A stretch of 64,000 nucleotides of DNA from Streptomyces cellulosae (GTDB lineage Bacteria > Actinomycetota > Actinomycetes > Streptomycetales > Streptomycetaceae). Below are positions 17,400 to 25,489 of the stretch, piece after piece; the stretch's first letter is position 1; the number at the start of each line of letters is the position of its first letter. The notes under the pieces are model-generated. The model was not told the origin of the DNA. It saw only the letters and a program-made list of their open reading frames with translations, and searched no databases. A program made the translations under genes and the position numbers. The stretch is from NCBI GenBank assembly GCA_014655195.1, contig BNBH01000027.1:44909-108908 (forward strand). The letters are read 5' to 3'.

Positions 17400-19016
17400 C
17401 TACCGCAGGTGGGAGGTGTCGTTGAACAGCCGGACGCTCGCGTTGCCGTCGGCGTAGTACGCCACGGCGGACAGCGAGGCGGCGGACAGTTCCATGCGGA
17501 ACAGCGCCTCGGGCGGGGCGCCCAGGGCGAGTCGGATCAGGGTCTTGATCGGGGTCACGTGCGTGACCAGCAGGACCGTGCGGCCCCGGTACTCCGCGAC
17601 CAGTTTGTCGCGTGCCTCCGCGACCCGGGCGGCCGTCGCCGCGAAACTCTCGCCGCCGCCGGTGGGCTGGGCGTCCGGGGACGCCAGCCAGGCGTCCAGG
17701 TCATCGGGGTACCGCTCACGCACCTCGCCGAAGGTGAGGCCCTCCCAGGCGCCGAAGTCGGTCTCCCGCAGCCCGTCCTCGACGGCCACGTCGAGCCCGA
17801 GCCGGGCGGCGACGATGCGGGCGGTCTCGCGGGTACGGGCGAGAGGTGACGCGACGACCGCCTGCACGGTGCCGCGCCGGGCGAGCGCGGCGGCGACCTT
17901 TTCGGCCTGCTCGCGCCCGATGTCGGAGAGGGAGGGGTCGCTGCCCCCGCTGCCGGAGAACCGCTTCTGGGGGGTGAGCGGCGTCTCGCCGTGCCGCAGC
18001 AGCACGAAGGTGGCGGGCGCGCCCATGTCGGCGGGCGCCCACCCGGAGGAGGGGGTGGCGACGGCCTGCGCGGCCCGCCGGTCGGCGTCGGCAGGCGCTG
18101 CTCCGCCGAGTCCGGCAGCGGCGTCCCGCGCGGAGGTGTCCGTCACCGGACGGTCCACGGCCGAGCCCTGCGCACCGGCGCCCTGCTCGACGACCGTCCC
18201 TTCACCGGAGGCGTCTTCGATGCCGCGGCCCCGGGCCGTCCCCGCACCGCCGGTCGCGGCGGCGCCCTCGGCCGCGGGACGCCGTTCCGACTCCGGCTCA
18301 CCGGACACGGCCGAGCTCTGCGCACCGGCGCCCTGCTCGACGACCGTCCCTTCACCGGAGGCGTCTTCGATGCCGCGGCCCCGGGCCGTCCCCGCACCGC
18401 CGGTCGCGGCGGCGCCCTCGGCCGCGGGACGCCGTTCCGACTCCGGCTCACCGGACGCGGCAGCGCTGCCCGCCGGCGCCGGCGCCTCCCGCACCCGCGC
18501 GGCCCCCGCCGCAGCGTCCCCGGGCGGACCCTCAGGCACCGGTACGGCGGGGGCCGCCGGCGGGGTGTCCAAGTCGGCGCGGCTGTCCGCAGGCGACCAC
18601 GCCTCCCCCCGCGCGCCCGCGTCCATCGCCTCGTTCGCCAAGCGGTCCGCGTGGGCGTTGCGTTCGCGGGGGATCCACTCGTAGGTGACCCGGTCCGGCG
18701 GGAAGACCGTCGCGGCCTCCGCCGCGAGCGGCTTCATCGACGGATGCTTGATCTTCCAGCGTCCCGTCATCTGCTCGATGACGAGCTTGGAGTCCATGCG
18801 GACGTGGACCCGGGCCTCCGGGTCGAGGTCGCGGGCGGCGCGCAGGCCGGCCAGCAGGCCCCGGTACTCGGCGACGTTGTTGGTGGCGACGCCGATGTAC
18901 TCGGCGGCCTCCGCCAGGGTCTCCCCCGTCGCCGCGTCGCTCACCACGGCCCCGTAGCCGGCGGGTCCCGGGTTGCCCCGTGACCCGCCGTCCGCCTCGA
19001 CGACGAACTCCCGCAT
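17400..19016 (-). CDS. Bifunctional RNase H / acid phosphatase (histidine phosphatase)
   Basis: 538 residues. The N-terminal RNase HI-like domain has VEADGGSRGNPGPAGYG, NNVAEYRGLLAGL and RMDSKLVIEQM, giving the D-E-D catalytic acidic residues, and ends with RERNAHADRLANEAMD. The C-terminal histidine phosphatase domain begins FVLLRHGETPLTPQKRFSG and has the second catalytic His in LVTHVTPIKT; it resembles CobC/PhoE-type phosphatases acting on alpha-ribazole phosphate. The two are joined by ~190 residues of Ala/Gly/Glu-rich linker containing a fresh 150-bp tandem duplication. It is the last gene of a minus-strand run Nif3, zinc-ribbon protein, RNase H, a gene order well known in actinobacteria. 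Confidence 0.93.
   Translation of the reverse strand: MREFVVEADGGSRGNPGPAGYGAVVSDAATGETLAEAAEYIGVATNNVAEYRGLLAGLRAARDLDPEARVHVRMDSKLVIEQMTGRWKIKHPSMKPLAAEAATVFPPDRVTYEWIPRERNAHADRLANEAMDAGARGEAWSPADSRADLDTPPAAPAVPVPEGPPGDAAAGAARVREAPAPAGSAAASGEPESERRPAAEGAAATGGAGTARGRGIEDASGEGTVVEQGAGAQSSAVSGEPESERRPAAEGAAATGGAGTARGRGIEDASGEGTVVEQGAGAQGSAVDRPVTDTSARDAAAGLGGAAPADADRRAAQAVATPSSGWAPADMGAPATFVLLRHGETPLTPQKRFSGSGGSDPSLSDIGREQAEKVAAALARRGTVQAVVASPLARTRETARIVAARLGLDVAVEDGLRETDFGAWEGLTFGEVRERYPDDLDAWLASPDAQPTGGGESFAATAARVAEARDKLVAEYRGRTVLLVTHVTPIKTLIRLALGAPPEALFRMELSAASLSAVAYYADGNASVRLFNDTSHLR
18156..18455. repeat. 150-bp tandem duplication in the RNase H/phosphatase linker
   Basis: Copies 18156-18305 and 18306-18455 differ at one base (GAGCCCTG versus GAGCTCTG). 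Each encodes 50 residues (SGEPESERRPAAEGAAATGG and onward) in frame, so the linker grew by 50 residues without harming either domain. The near identity means recent duplication. Confidence 0.95.
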
Positions 19017-19041
19017 CGGACTCGATCCCCTGCCGTAGGTC

Positions 19042-19785
19042 CTACAGTCCCGACTCCGCCGTGCGGACCAGGATGCGGCGGCAGTTCTCGCAGCGCACCA
19101 CGGTGTCCGGGGCGGCGGCGCGGATCTCGTTCAGCTCGGTGATGGCCAGCTCCTGACGGCACCCCTGGCAGGTGCGCGCGTACAGCTTGGCCGCGCCGAT
19201 GCCGCCCTGCTGCTCGCGCAGCTTGTCGTAGAGGCTCAGCAGCGCGGCCGGCACCGAGGCGGCGACGACCTCGCGCTCCTTCGTCACGGACGCGGTCTCG
19301 CCGTCGATCTGCTCCAGTGCCGCGTCCCGGCGGGCGGTAGCGTCGTCGATCTTGCCCTGGACGGAGCCGACGCGCTCGGTCAGTTCGGCGACCCGCTCCT
19401 GGGCGGACTCGCGGCGCTCCATGACCTCGAGGACGACGTCCTCCAGGTCGCCCTGGCGCTTGGCGAGGGAGGCGAGTTCGCGCTGGAGGTTCTCCAGGTC
19501 CTTGGGCGAGGAGACGGCGCCGGAGTCGAGGCGCTTCTGGTCGCGGGCGGCGCGCTGGCGCACCTGGTCGACGTCCTGCTCGGCCTTGGTCTGCTCGCGC
19601 GCGCAGTCGCTCTCCTCGGTCTGCGCGGCGACGAGCAGGTCGCGCAGCTGGGCGAGGTCCCGGTTCAGGGACTCGATCTCGGCGTGCTCCGGGAGCGACT
19701 TCCGCTTGTGCGCGAGCTGCTGGAGGCGGACGTCGAGGTCCTGGACGTCGAGAAGTCGGATCTGGTCGGCGGGCTCGGCGTTCAG
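19042..19785 (-). CDS. C4 zinc-ribbon / coiled-coil protein with a CTG start
   Basis: 247 residues. A long coiled coil (residues ~5-180, e.g. LLDVQDLDVRLQQLAHKRKS, SSPKDLENLQRELASLAKRQ) is followed by a C4 zinc ribbon, CQGCRQELA and CENCRRILV (zf-RING_7). No ATG or GTG start fits: the conserved N-terminus LNAEPADQIRLLDVQ begins at CTG 19785-19783. This CTG is preceded by GGAG with a 7-nt gap and overlaps the Nif3 stop as CTGA. It is likely a scaffold or nucleic-acid-associated protein of unknown function, translationally coupled to Nif3 and followed by the RNase H gene. Confidence 0.88.
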   Translation of the reverse strand: MNAEPADQIRLLDVQDLDVRLQQLAHKRKSLPEHAEIESLNRDLAQLRDLLVAAQTEESDCAREQTKAEQDVDQVRQRAARDQKRLDSGAVSSPKDLENLQRELASLAKRQGDLEDVVLEVMERRESAQERVAELTERVGSVQGKIDDATARRDAALEQIDGETASVTKEREVVAASVPAALLSLYDKLREQQGGIGAAKLYARTCQGCRQELAITELNEIRAAAPDTVVRCENCRRILVRTAESGL

Positions 19786-20642
19786 TTGGGGGCTCCAGAT
19801 GAATCGGTGGTGGCACCGGACGACGCCGCGTGGGCGGTCCAGGGGTCGGTGACCGTGCGCGAGACGTGGACCCTGAGGTCCCAGCCGTGACGGTCGGAGA
19901 TCTCGTCGAGCTGGGCGGCGGCCAGCTCGCACCAGGGCCACTCGGTGGCCCAGTGCGCCGCGTCGAGCAGCGCGAGAGGACTGTGGGCGCGGGCTTCCGA
20001 CGCCGGGTGGTGGCGCAGGTCCGCGGTGAGGAAGGCGTCCACGCCGGCGGCCCGGACGTGGTCGAAGAGGCTGTCGCCGGAGCCGCCGCTGACGGCGACC
20101 GTCCGCACCGGTGCGTCGGGGTCGCCGGCGACGCGGATGCCCTGCGCGGTGGCCGGAAGCCGCTGGGCGGCGCGGGCCGCGAACTCACGCACGGTGAGCG
20201 GCGTGTCCAACTCGCACACGCGGCCCAGTCCCCGCCGCCCCTCGGGGTCGGAGGGGTCCGGCACCAGCGGCCGTACGACCCTGAGGTCGAGCGCGCCGGC
20301 GAGGGCGTCGGAGACTCCCGGGTCGGCGATGTCGGCGTTGGTGTGGGCGACGTGCAGCGCGATGTCGTTCTTGATGAGCGTGTGCACCACGCGGCCCTTG
20401 AAGGTGGAGGCCGCGACGGTGGTCGTGCCGCGCAGATAGAGCGGATGGTGCGTGACCAGCAGGTCGGCGCCGAGCTTCACAGCCTCGTCGACGATCTCCT
20501 GGACCGTGTCGACGGCGAACAGGACGCGCGTGACCTCCTGGTCCGGGTCGCCCACGACGGTGCCGACCGCGTCCCAGGACTCGGCCCGCTCGGCGGGCCA
20601 CAGGTTGTCCAGCGCGGCGATGACTTCTGACAGACGGGGCAC
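19782..20642 (-). CDS. Nif3-like dinuclear metal centre hexameric protein
   Basis: 286 residues from GTG 20642 (VPRLSEVIAALDNLWP). It has the NIF3/DUF34 metal motifs LLVTHHPLYLRG (His pair near residue 66), LHVAHTNADIADPGV, GGSGDSLF and the late His/Glu region DAAHWATEWPWCELAA. The family forms toroidal hexamers with two metals per site; GTP cyclohydrolase-like activity has been proposed for some members but the role is unsettled. A 31-residue upstream extension of the frame has no ribosome site and is rejected. The stop codon overlaps the CTG start of the next gene. Confidence 0.93.
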   Translation of the reverse strand: MPRLSEVIAALDNLWPAERAESWDAVGTVVGDPDQEVTRVLFAVDTVQEIVDEAVKLGADLLVTHHPLYLRGTTTVAASTFKGRVVHTLIKNDIALHVAHTNADIADPGVSDALAGALDLRVVRPLVPDPSDPEGRRGLGRVCELDTPLTVREFAARAAQRLPATAQGIRVAGDPDAPVRTVAVSGGSGDSLFDHVRAAGVDAFLTADLRHHPASEARAHSPLALLDAAHWATEWPWCELAAAQLDEISDRHGWDLRVHVSRTVTDPWTAHAASSGATTDSSGAPN

Positions 20643-20854
20643 GCCGCCAAGGCTACCTGCCCCTTTCGCACGGCAGTACCGGATCCGGGTACCGCCGGGA
20701 CGCCCGCCGGGCGGAGCGCCGCACCCACGGAGCACACTCCCCGCGCATCCTCAGCAGAATCGTTCCTGGAGCACCCTTACGTGTGAAGCGCGCTCCTCCG
20801 CTCCGCCGCCTCCGTCCGCGAAAACTACCGTTCGTCACCGGAGGTGACCGAAAG

Positions 20855-22087
20855 ATGACGGTCTGCGCCATCGAACCTGCGGCGGCACACGAGAACGGAG
20901 CGGGACGGGCGGGCTGCACCATCACCGCGGACGGCTGTTACGCCGCCCGCCTGGCCCTCGCCGGCAACTCCCTGTTCCCGGAGCGCTGGACCCTGGACGG
21001 CCCCGAGCCGTACGCGGTGCCGCTGCCCGGCAACCAGCCCGAGGAGCCCGGCACCGAGGTGCAGCCCCTCGCCGACGGCCGGGTCCTCATCCACCGGCTG
21101 GTGGACGGGCGGCACGCCTTCTCCCTGCTGTACCCGACCGGCCCCGGCACCGGCGAGCTGCCGCTCGGCACGGTCGACCACGCCGGCGACGGCACCCGGC
21201 TGCGGCTGCTGCCCCCGGCCCCGGACGGCCGCCGTGCGTACGCCCTCGCCGCGGGACGGCACAGCGCGGCGGTGTGGCTGGTGGCGGGCGGCGCGTCCGG
21301 GCCCGAGCGGGTCGCGGAGATCCCCGGCGGCTGCTCGGGCGGGGCGTGGCTCGACCGCGAGGGGCGGATGCTCGCCCTGGACCGGGAGTCGGGCGGACGC
21401 ACCAAGTCGGTGGTGGTCGACCTCGGACGCGGCGGCGAGGTGTCGCCGCTGCTGCAGATCGCGCCCGGCAGCGACGACCGGGTGCTGCTCGCCGACCCGG
21501 ACAGCGGTCTGCTGCTGATCCGCTCGGACGCGCCCTCCCCGGGCCGGCCGCGGCTGGGCTGGGGCGTGCTGGGCAGCACGCTGCCCGTGCGGTTCCCCGA
21601 GTGCCTGCGGCTGCCGGACCGCACGGTGACGCCGTTCGCGGTGCAGCCGGGGCAGATGCTGACCCCGGAGGGGTGCGCGGTGGCGCTGCACGTCGAAGGG
21701 GCGGACGGCGCCGGCTGGATCGGGCTGTGGCGTCCCGCCGAGCGGCGCGTCCACCATGTCCCGGCCCCGGCGGGCTGGCTCACCGGCACGGGACTGTGGA
21801 CGGCGGACGGGGCGCTGCGGCTGCCGTACTCCTCCGGCGCGGTGCCGTGCGGGGTGGCGACGCTGACGATGCCGGGTGAGGAACGGCGGCCGGAGGACGG
21901 CTCCCGGGACGGCGCCGCGCCGGACGCGGAGGGCGCGGAATCATCACCCCCGACCGGTGATCAGTACAGCGGTCAACTACCCACGGGTAAAACGGAGATG
22001 ACCGTTCATCACCTCAACTCCCTGGCCGACGCGCCGCGTCCCGTGCCCCTTCAGCAAGCACCCCTCGGACGGCTTGTAACGAACTAG
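20855..22087 (+). CDS. Conserved hypothetical protein, probable beta-propeller
   Basis: 410 residues from ATG 20855, with GGAGGTGACC 5-14 bp upstream. Repeating short strand patterns (DGRVLIHRLVDGRHAFSLLY, DGRRAYALAAGRHSAAVWLV, GAWLDREGRMLALDRESGGR, DDRVLLADPDSGLLLIRSD) suggest a WD40/TolB-like propeller. No signal peptide or transmembrane helix is visible, so it is probably cytoplasmic. The last ~45 residues are disordered. It is divergent from Nif3 and likely monocistronic. No function is assigned. Confidence 0.75.
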   Translation: MTVCAIEPAAAHENGAGRAGCTITADGCYAARLALAGNSLFPERWTLDGPEPYAVPLPGNQPEEPGTEVQPLADGRVLIHRLVDGRHAFSLLYPTGPGTGELPLGTVDHAGDGTRLRLLPPAPDGRRAYALAAGRHSAAVWLVAGGASGPERVAEIPGGCSGGAWLDREGRMLALDRESGGRTKSVVVDLGRGGEVSPLLQIAPGSDDRVLLADPDSGLLLIRSDAPSPGRPRLGWGVLGSTLPVRFPECLRLPDRTVTPFAVQPGQMLTPEGCAVALHVEGADGAGWIGLWRPAERRVHHVPAPAGWLTGTGLWTADGALRLPYSSGAVPCGVATLTMPGEERRPEDGSRDGAAPDAEGAESSPPTGDQYSGQLPTGKTEMTVHHLNSLADAPRPVPLQQAPLGRLVTN

Positions 22088-22184
22088 TGGCGGTTGGCGT
22101 GGCCGCCTGGATCCGGGGTGCGGTGGGCCGGTTAGACTCGCCCGGCTGTAGGAAAGATCATGTTTACGGGGTGAAATCCTTCCG

Positions 22185-22343
22185 ATGAGCGACGTCATCA
22201 CGCACGAGCCGCGGCCCGTCGAGCACGAGCAGGTCGCCGCGGGTCACGGCAGGCACCGGGGACCGGTCTCCACGCAGGAGGCGGAGACGTCCCCGCGCGG
22301 CCGGCACCGCAAGCCGACCCAGGAGAACGACCGCGGGGAGTGA
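22185..22343 (+). CDS. 52-residue conserved-looking peptide of unknown function
   Basis: Short ORF MSDVITHEPRPVEHEQVAAG, then HGRHRGPVSTQEAETSPRGR and HRKPTQENDRGE. It is hydrophilic, His/Arg/Glu-rich and probably disordered, with the GRHRGP / GRHRKP motif repeated twice. It stands alone between the propeller gene and a strong bidirectional terminator. A purine-rich GGGGTGAAA lies 9-17 bp before the ATG, and a TAGACT hexamer at 22134-22139 could be a -10. Codon third positions are G/C rich as in real genes. Its function is unknown. Confidence 0.62.
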   Translation: MSDVITHEPRPVEHEQVAAGHGRHRGPVSTQEAETSPRGRHRKPTQENDRGE

Positions 22344-22399
22344 CCGCCGCCGACCCAGGTCGGCCGGTCCCGCCCTCCGCGGGTGGAACGGAAAGCACG

Positions 22400-22428
22400 G
22401 ACCCCGACCGTCGTCGACGGTCGGGGTC
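22400..22428. terminator. Bidirectional intrinsic hairpin
   Basis: Perfect 13-bp stem GACCCCGACCGTC / GACGGTCGGGGTC with a 3-nt loop, between the convergent 52-residue gene (ends 22343) and the MaoC gene (ends 22439). Confidence 0.9.
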
Positions 22429-22438
22429 GTCTTCATGC

Positions 22439-23302
22439 TCACTTCTCGCTGAGCTCCACCGTCGCGCCCGCCAGTACGGGCGCCTCCCCGCGTTCCACCG
22501 CGCCCACGGCCACCCGTACGGTGCCGTCCCCGCGCCACATCCGGATCCGCAGTGTCTCGCCCGGGTACGTCACCCCGGCGAACCGGGCGGTCCAGGAGCG
22601 GACGCGGGTGACGTCGCCGTCGAGGAGCGAGTCGACGACCGCCTTGAGGGTCATGCCGTAGGTGCACAGGCCGTGCAGCACGGGGCGGTCGAAACCGGCG
22701 CGGCGCGCGAACTCGGGGTCGGCGTGCAGGGGGTTGAGGTCGCCGGTGAGGCGGTAGAGCAGCGCCTGGTCCTCCCGTACGGGGCGCTCGGCCGTGAGGT
22801 CGGGGGCGCCCCGCTCCTCCGGCGCGCCCGCCGAGGGCCCGCGGTCGCCGCCCCAGCCGCCCTCGCCGCGTACGTACACCTGCGCCTCGGCCGTCCACAG
22901 CGGGCCGTCCGCGTCGGCGGCGTCGCTGCGCAGGACCAGCAAGGCCGCCTTGCCCTTGTCGTGCACGGCGGTGATGCGGTCGGTGCGGGTGGCGGTGGCC
23001 CGTACGGGCAGGGGGCGGTGCACGCGGAGCGACTGGCCGCCGTGCAGCACGTGAGCGAGGTCCACGTCGACGCCGGGCATGGACAGGGCGGCGATCACCC
23101 CGGGCGGTCCGCCGCCCGCGACGGTGGCGAAGCTCGGCAGGACGTGGAGGCGGGACTCCAGGGTGTAGCGCAGTTCGCGGGGGTCGGTGGCGGGGACGCC
23201 GGCGCCGATGCCGAGGTGGTAGAGCTGGACGTCCTCGGGGGTCCAGGAGATCTCGGTGGTGCGGGGCGCGGCGGCGAGGGCGCGGGCGGTGTCGAGGGGC
23301 AT
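22439..23302 (-). CDS. MaoC-like double hot-dog enoyl-CoA hydratase / 3-hydroxyacyl-CoA dehydratase
   Basis: 287 residues from ATG 23302, with AGGAG 6 bp upstream. The N-terminal inactive hot-dog half (ISWTPEDVQLYHLGIGAG, LPSFATVAGG) is followed by a C-terminal MaoC half. That half has the hydratase-2 catalytic motif TGDLNPLHADPEFARRAGF (Asp and His) and RPVLHGLCTYGM. The layout matches actinobacterial R-specific 2-enoyl-CoA hydratases of the HsdY/ChsH group used in fatty-acid or steroid side-chain degradation. It is monocistronic with a clear vegetative promoter. The substrate is inferred only. Confidence 0.88.
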   Translation of the reverse strand: MPLDTARALAAAPRTTEISWTPEDVQLYHLGIGAGVPATDPRELRYTLESRLHVLPSFATVAGGGPPGVIAALSMPGVDVDLAHVLHGGQSLRVHRPLPVRATATRTDRITAVHDKGKAALLVLRSDAADADGPLWTAEAQVYVRGEGGWGGDRGPSAGAPEERGAPDLTAERPVREDQALLYRLTGDLNPLHADPEFARRAGFDRPVLHGLCTYGMTLKAVVDSLLDGDVTRVRSWTARFAGVTYPGETLRIRMWRGDGTVRVAVGAVERGEAPVLAGATVELSEK

Positions 23303-23334
23303 GTCGCTCCTGATCGCGGGGGTGGTCCGGACCC

Positions 23335-23364
23335 TGTATAGCCCGGCGTACGGCTCCGGGTCAG
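23335..23364 (-). promoter_or_regulatory. Vegetative-type promoter of the MaoC gene
   Basis: On the minus strand CTGACC (23364-23359), an 18-bp spacer and TATACA (23340-23335) resemble a sigma-HrdB promoter. The start of transcription would be ~26 nt before the ATG. Confidence 0.5.
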
Positions 23365-23464
23365 CCGCAGGACCCGGGACATCCACACCGGTGCGGACCG
23401 TACGGACGGCTCTGTCGGCGGGCGCCGGGCCCGGCCTGCCGTCGACGGGAACCGCACCCGGCCG

Positions 23465-23765
23465 GGCCCGGCGCACACCCGGCTGACGCCCGACGCGGGA
23501 CGGACACCCGGCGCACGGCCCGGTCGGCCCGGCGACGCCCACCGGGCGATGGCGGCGGCGCCCGCTCGGCGGCGTACCGGGCGCCCCGCCCACATGCCCG
23601 GCGCCCCGCCCCGGCCGGCTCCGGCACACGACGCCCGCGCAGGCGCCGGCGACCGAGCGGGGCGCCACGCACACCCCACGGAGGCGCGGCAGCGGGGTGG
23701 CTGTGACCCGGGCGCGGATCACACCCCGGGCCAGGCCCGGCGCACACCCGGCTGACGCCCGACGC
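23465..23765. repeat. 32-bp direct repeat pair in a gene-free GC-rich segment
   Basis: An identical 32-mer (begins GGCCCGGCGCACACCCGGCT, ends GACGCCCGACGC) lies at 23465-23496 and 23734-23765, 269 bp apart. The whole 23365-23822 stretch is low-complexity, rich in CGGC/CGAC words, and has open frames on both strands but none with gene character. No gene is called here. Confidence 0.85.
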
Positions 23766-23822
23766 CCGCCCGACGCGGGGCAGGTCACGCCTGGGGCGCC
23801 GACAGTCGCGCGAACCGCGGGT

Positions 23823-25256
23823 TCACCCCGTCCGCCCCGTCCGCGTCCGCGGCAGCCACGCGAACATCAGCAGCGACCCGGCCGCCAGGACGACGGCCCC
23901 CGTGGTGAAGACCAGGGCGTAGCCCTCGGTCAGCGCCTCCGGGGTGTCCGCCCCGTTCGTGCGGGCCGCCGCGATCGTGGCCATGACCGCGAGGCCGAGG
24001 GAGCCGCCCATCGTGCGGGAGGTGTTGACGAGGCCGGAGACGAGACCGGCCTCCTCGGGGGCCGCTCCCGACGTGGCGAGGGACGCCAGCGGGGTGCCGG
24101 CGAGGCCCGCGCCGAGCATCATCAGGACGCCCGGGATCATGATCGCGGTGAGGTACGCGCCGTCCGCCGTCATCGTGGTCTGCCAGGCGAAGCCGGCCGT
24201 CGCGACGAGCGTGCCGAGCACGGCCACCGCGCGCGGTCCCGTGGCCCGCATCAGCCAGGGGGCGACCTTGGAGCCGACGATCACGGCGATCGAGCTGGGC
24301 ACCAGGGCGAGTCCGGCCTCCAGCGGGGTGTAGCCGAGGACGTTCTGCGCGTACAGGGTCATGAAGAACCACATGCAGAACATCGCGGAGCCGCTGAGGA
24401 ACATGGCGACGTTCGCGGAGGCCACCGACCGCAGCTTCAGCAGCCCGAGCGGCATCAGCGGGGACCTGGCGCGGGCCTCGGCGAGCAGGAACAGCGCGAC
24501 GAGGGCGAGCCCGGCGCACAGCGGCACCACGGTGGACATCGCCGTCCAGCCGGCCTGCTCGGTCTGGGAGACCCCGTACGCCAGGGTGGCGAGGCCCGCC
24601 GTGACGAGGACCGCGCCGGGCAGGTCGAGGCGGCGGCCGTCCCCGGCGCGGCTCTCCGTGATCCAGCGGGCGGCCGCGGCCAGCACGACCGCGCCGACCG
24701 GCACGTTGATCAGCAGCACCCAGCGCCAGGACAGCGTCTCGACGAGCACCCCGCCGACGAAGCCGCCCGCCGCGCCGCCGCCCGCGCCGACGGCGGTCCA
24801 GGTGGCGATGGCGCGGGCACGGGCCGCGCCCTCCGGGACCGCCGAGGTGACGAGGGTGAGCGTGGAGGGCGCGAGGACGGCCGCACCGAGCCCCTGCACG
24901 GCCCGCGCCACCAGCAGCTGCCAGCCCTCCTGGGCGAGCCCGCCGGCCAGCGAGGCCAGGGTGAACAGCCCGAGTCCGACGAGGAACATCCGCTTGCGCC
25001 CGTAGAGGTCGCCGGCCCGGCCGCCGAGCAGCATGAAGCCCGCGAACGCGATGGAGTACGCGTTGACCACCCACTGCAGGCCCTGCTCGTCCAGCCCGAG
25101 GCCGCCGCGTACGGACGGCAGCGCCACGTTGACCACGGAGATGTCGAGGACGACGAGGAACTGGCCGGCGCAGGCGAGCGCCACCACCAGCCATACGGGC
25201 GGTGCGGTGCGGGCGGGGACGCGGGTGGTGTCGGGGGCTTCGAGCATGAGGGTCAT
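23823..25256 (-). CDS. MFS exporter, DHA2 (14-TM) family
   Basis: 477 residues from ATG 25256. It has the DHA2 motif LDISVVNVALPSV in TM1, motif A GGRAGDLYGRKRMF between TM2 and TM3, and antiporter motif C-like GGAAGGFVGGVL in TM5, with about 14 hydrophobic helices. It is a likely proton-coupled multidrug or metabolite exporter; the substrate is unknown. It is divergent from a second MFS gene (233 bp apart), which suggests shared regulation, though no regulator is adjacent. The 42-residue upstream extension of the frame is not believed. Confidence 0.87.
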   Translation of the reverse strand: MTLMLEAPDTTRVPARTAPPVWLVVALACAGQFLVVLDISVVNVALPSVRGGLGLDEQGLQWVVNAYSIAFAGFMLLGGRAGDLYGRKRMFLVGLGLFTLASLAGGLAQEGWQLLVARAVQGLGAAVLAPSTLTLVTSAVPEGAARARAIATWTAVGAGGGAAGGFVGGVLVETLSWRWVLLINVPVGAVVLAAAARWITESRAGDGRRLDLPGAVLVTAGLATLAYGVSQTEQAGWTAMSTVVPLCAGLALVALFLLAEARARSPLMPLGLLKLRSVASANVAMFLSGSAMFCMWFFMTLYAQNVLGYTPLEAGLALVPSSIAVIVGSKVAPWLMRATGPRAVAVLGTLVATAGFAWQTTMTADGAYLTAIMIPGVLMMLGAGLAGTPLASLATSGAAPEEAGLVSGLVNTSRTMGGSLGLAVMATIAAARTNGADTPEALTEGYALVFTTGAVVLAAGSLLMFAWLPRTRTGRTG

Positions 25257-25489
25257 GCTCTCAACCGCCGCGCGCGGCCCGCATCGGCATCTCGCCCGAC
25301 CTTCTTCTCCTCCCTCGGACCGATCCCCGGACCGGTGGAGACACCGGCTGCGCGGCCGGGCGGCCGGTCCGCGGACCTCCAAGGAACGGTCAAGAAATCG
25401 TTAGGGGGTCGAAACAACGGAATAGTTGCCTCGGCGCACGGGGTTCACGGTCCACGTACCTGCCGTTCGGCCGCCTGGAGGCACCCCGT

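Noticed and set aside
20643..20735. N-terminal extension of Nif3
   Set aside because: The 31 additional residues are Gly/Arg-rich with no ribosome site; GTG 20642 matches the family N-terminus.
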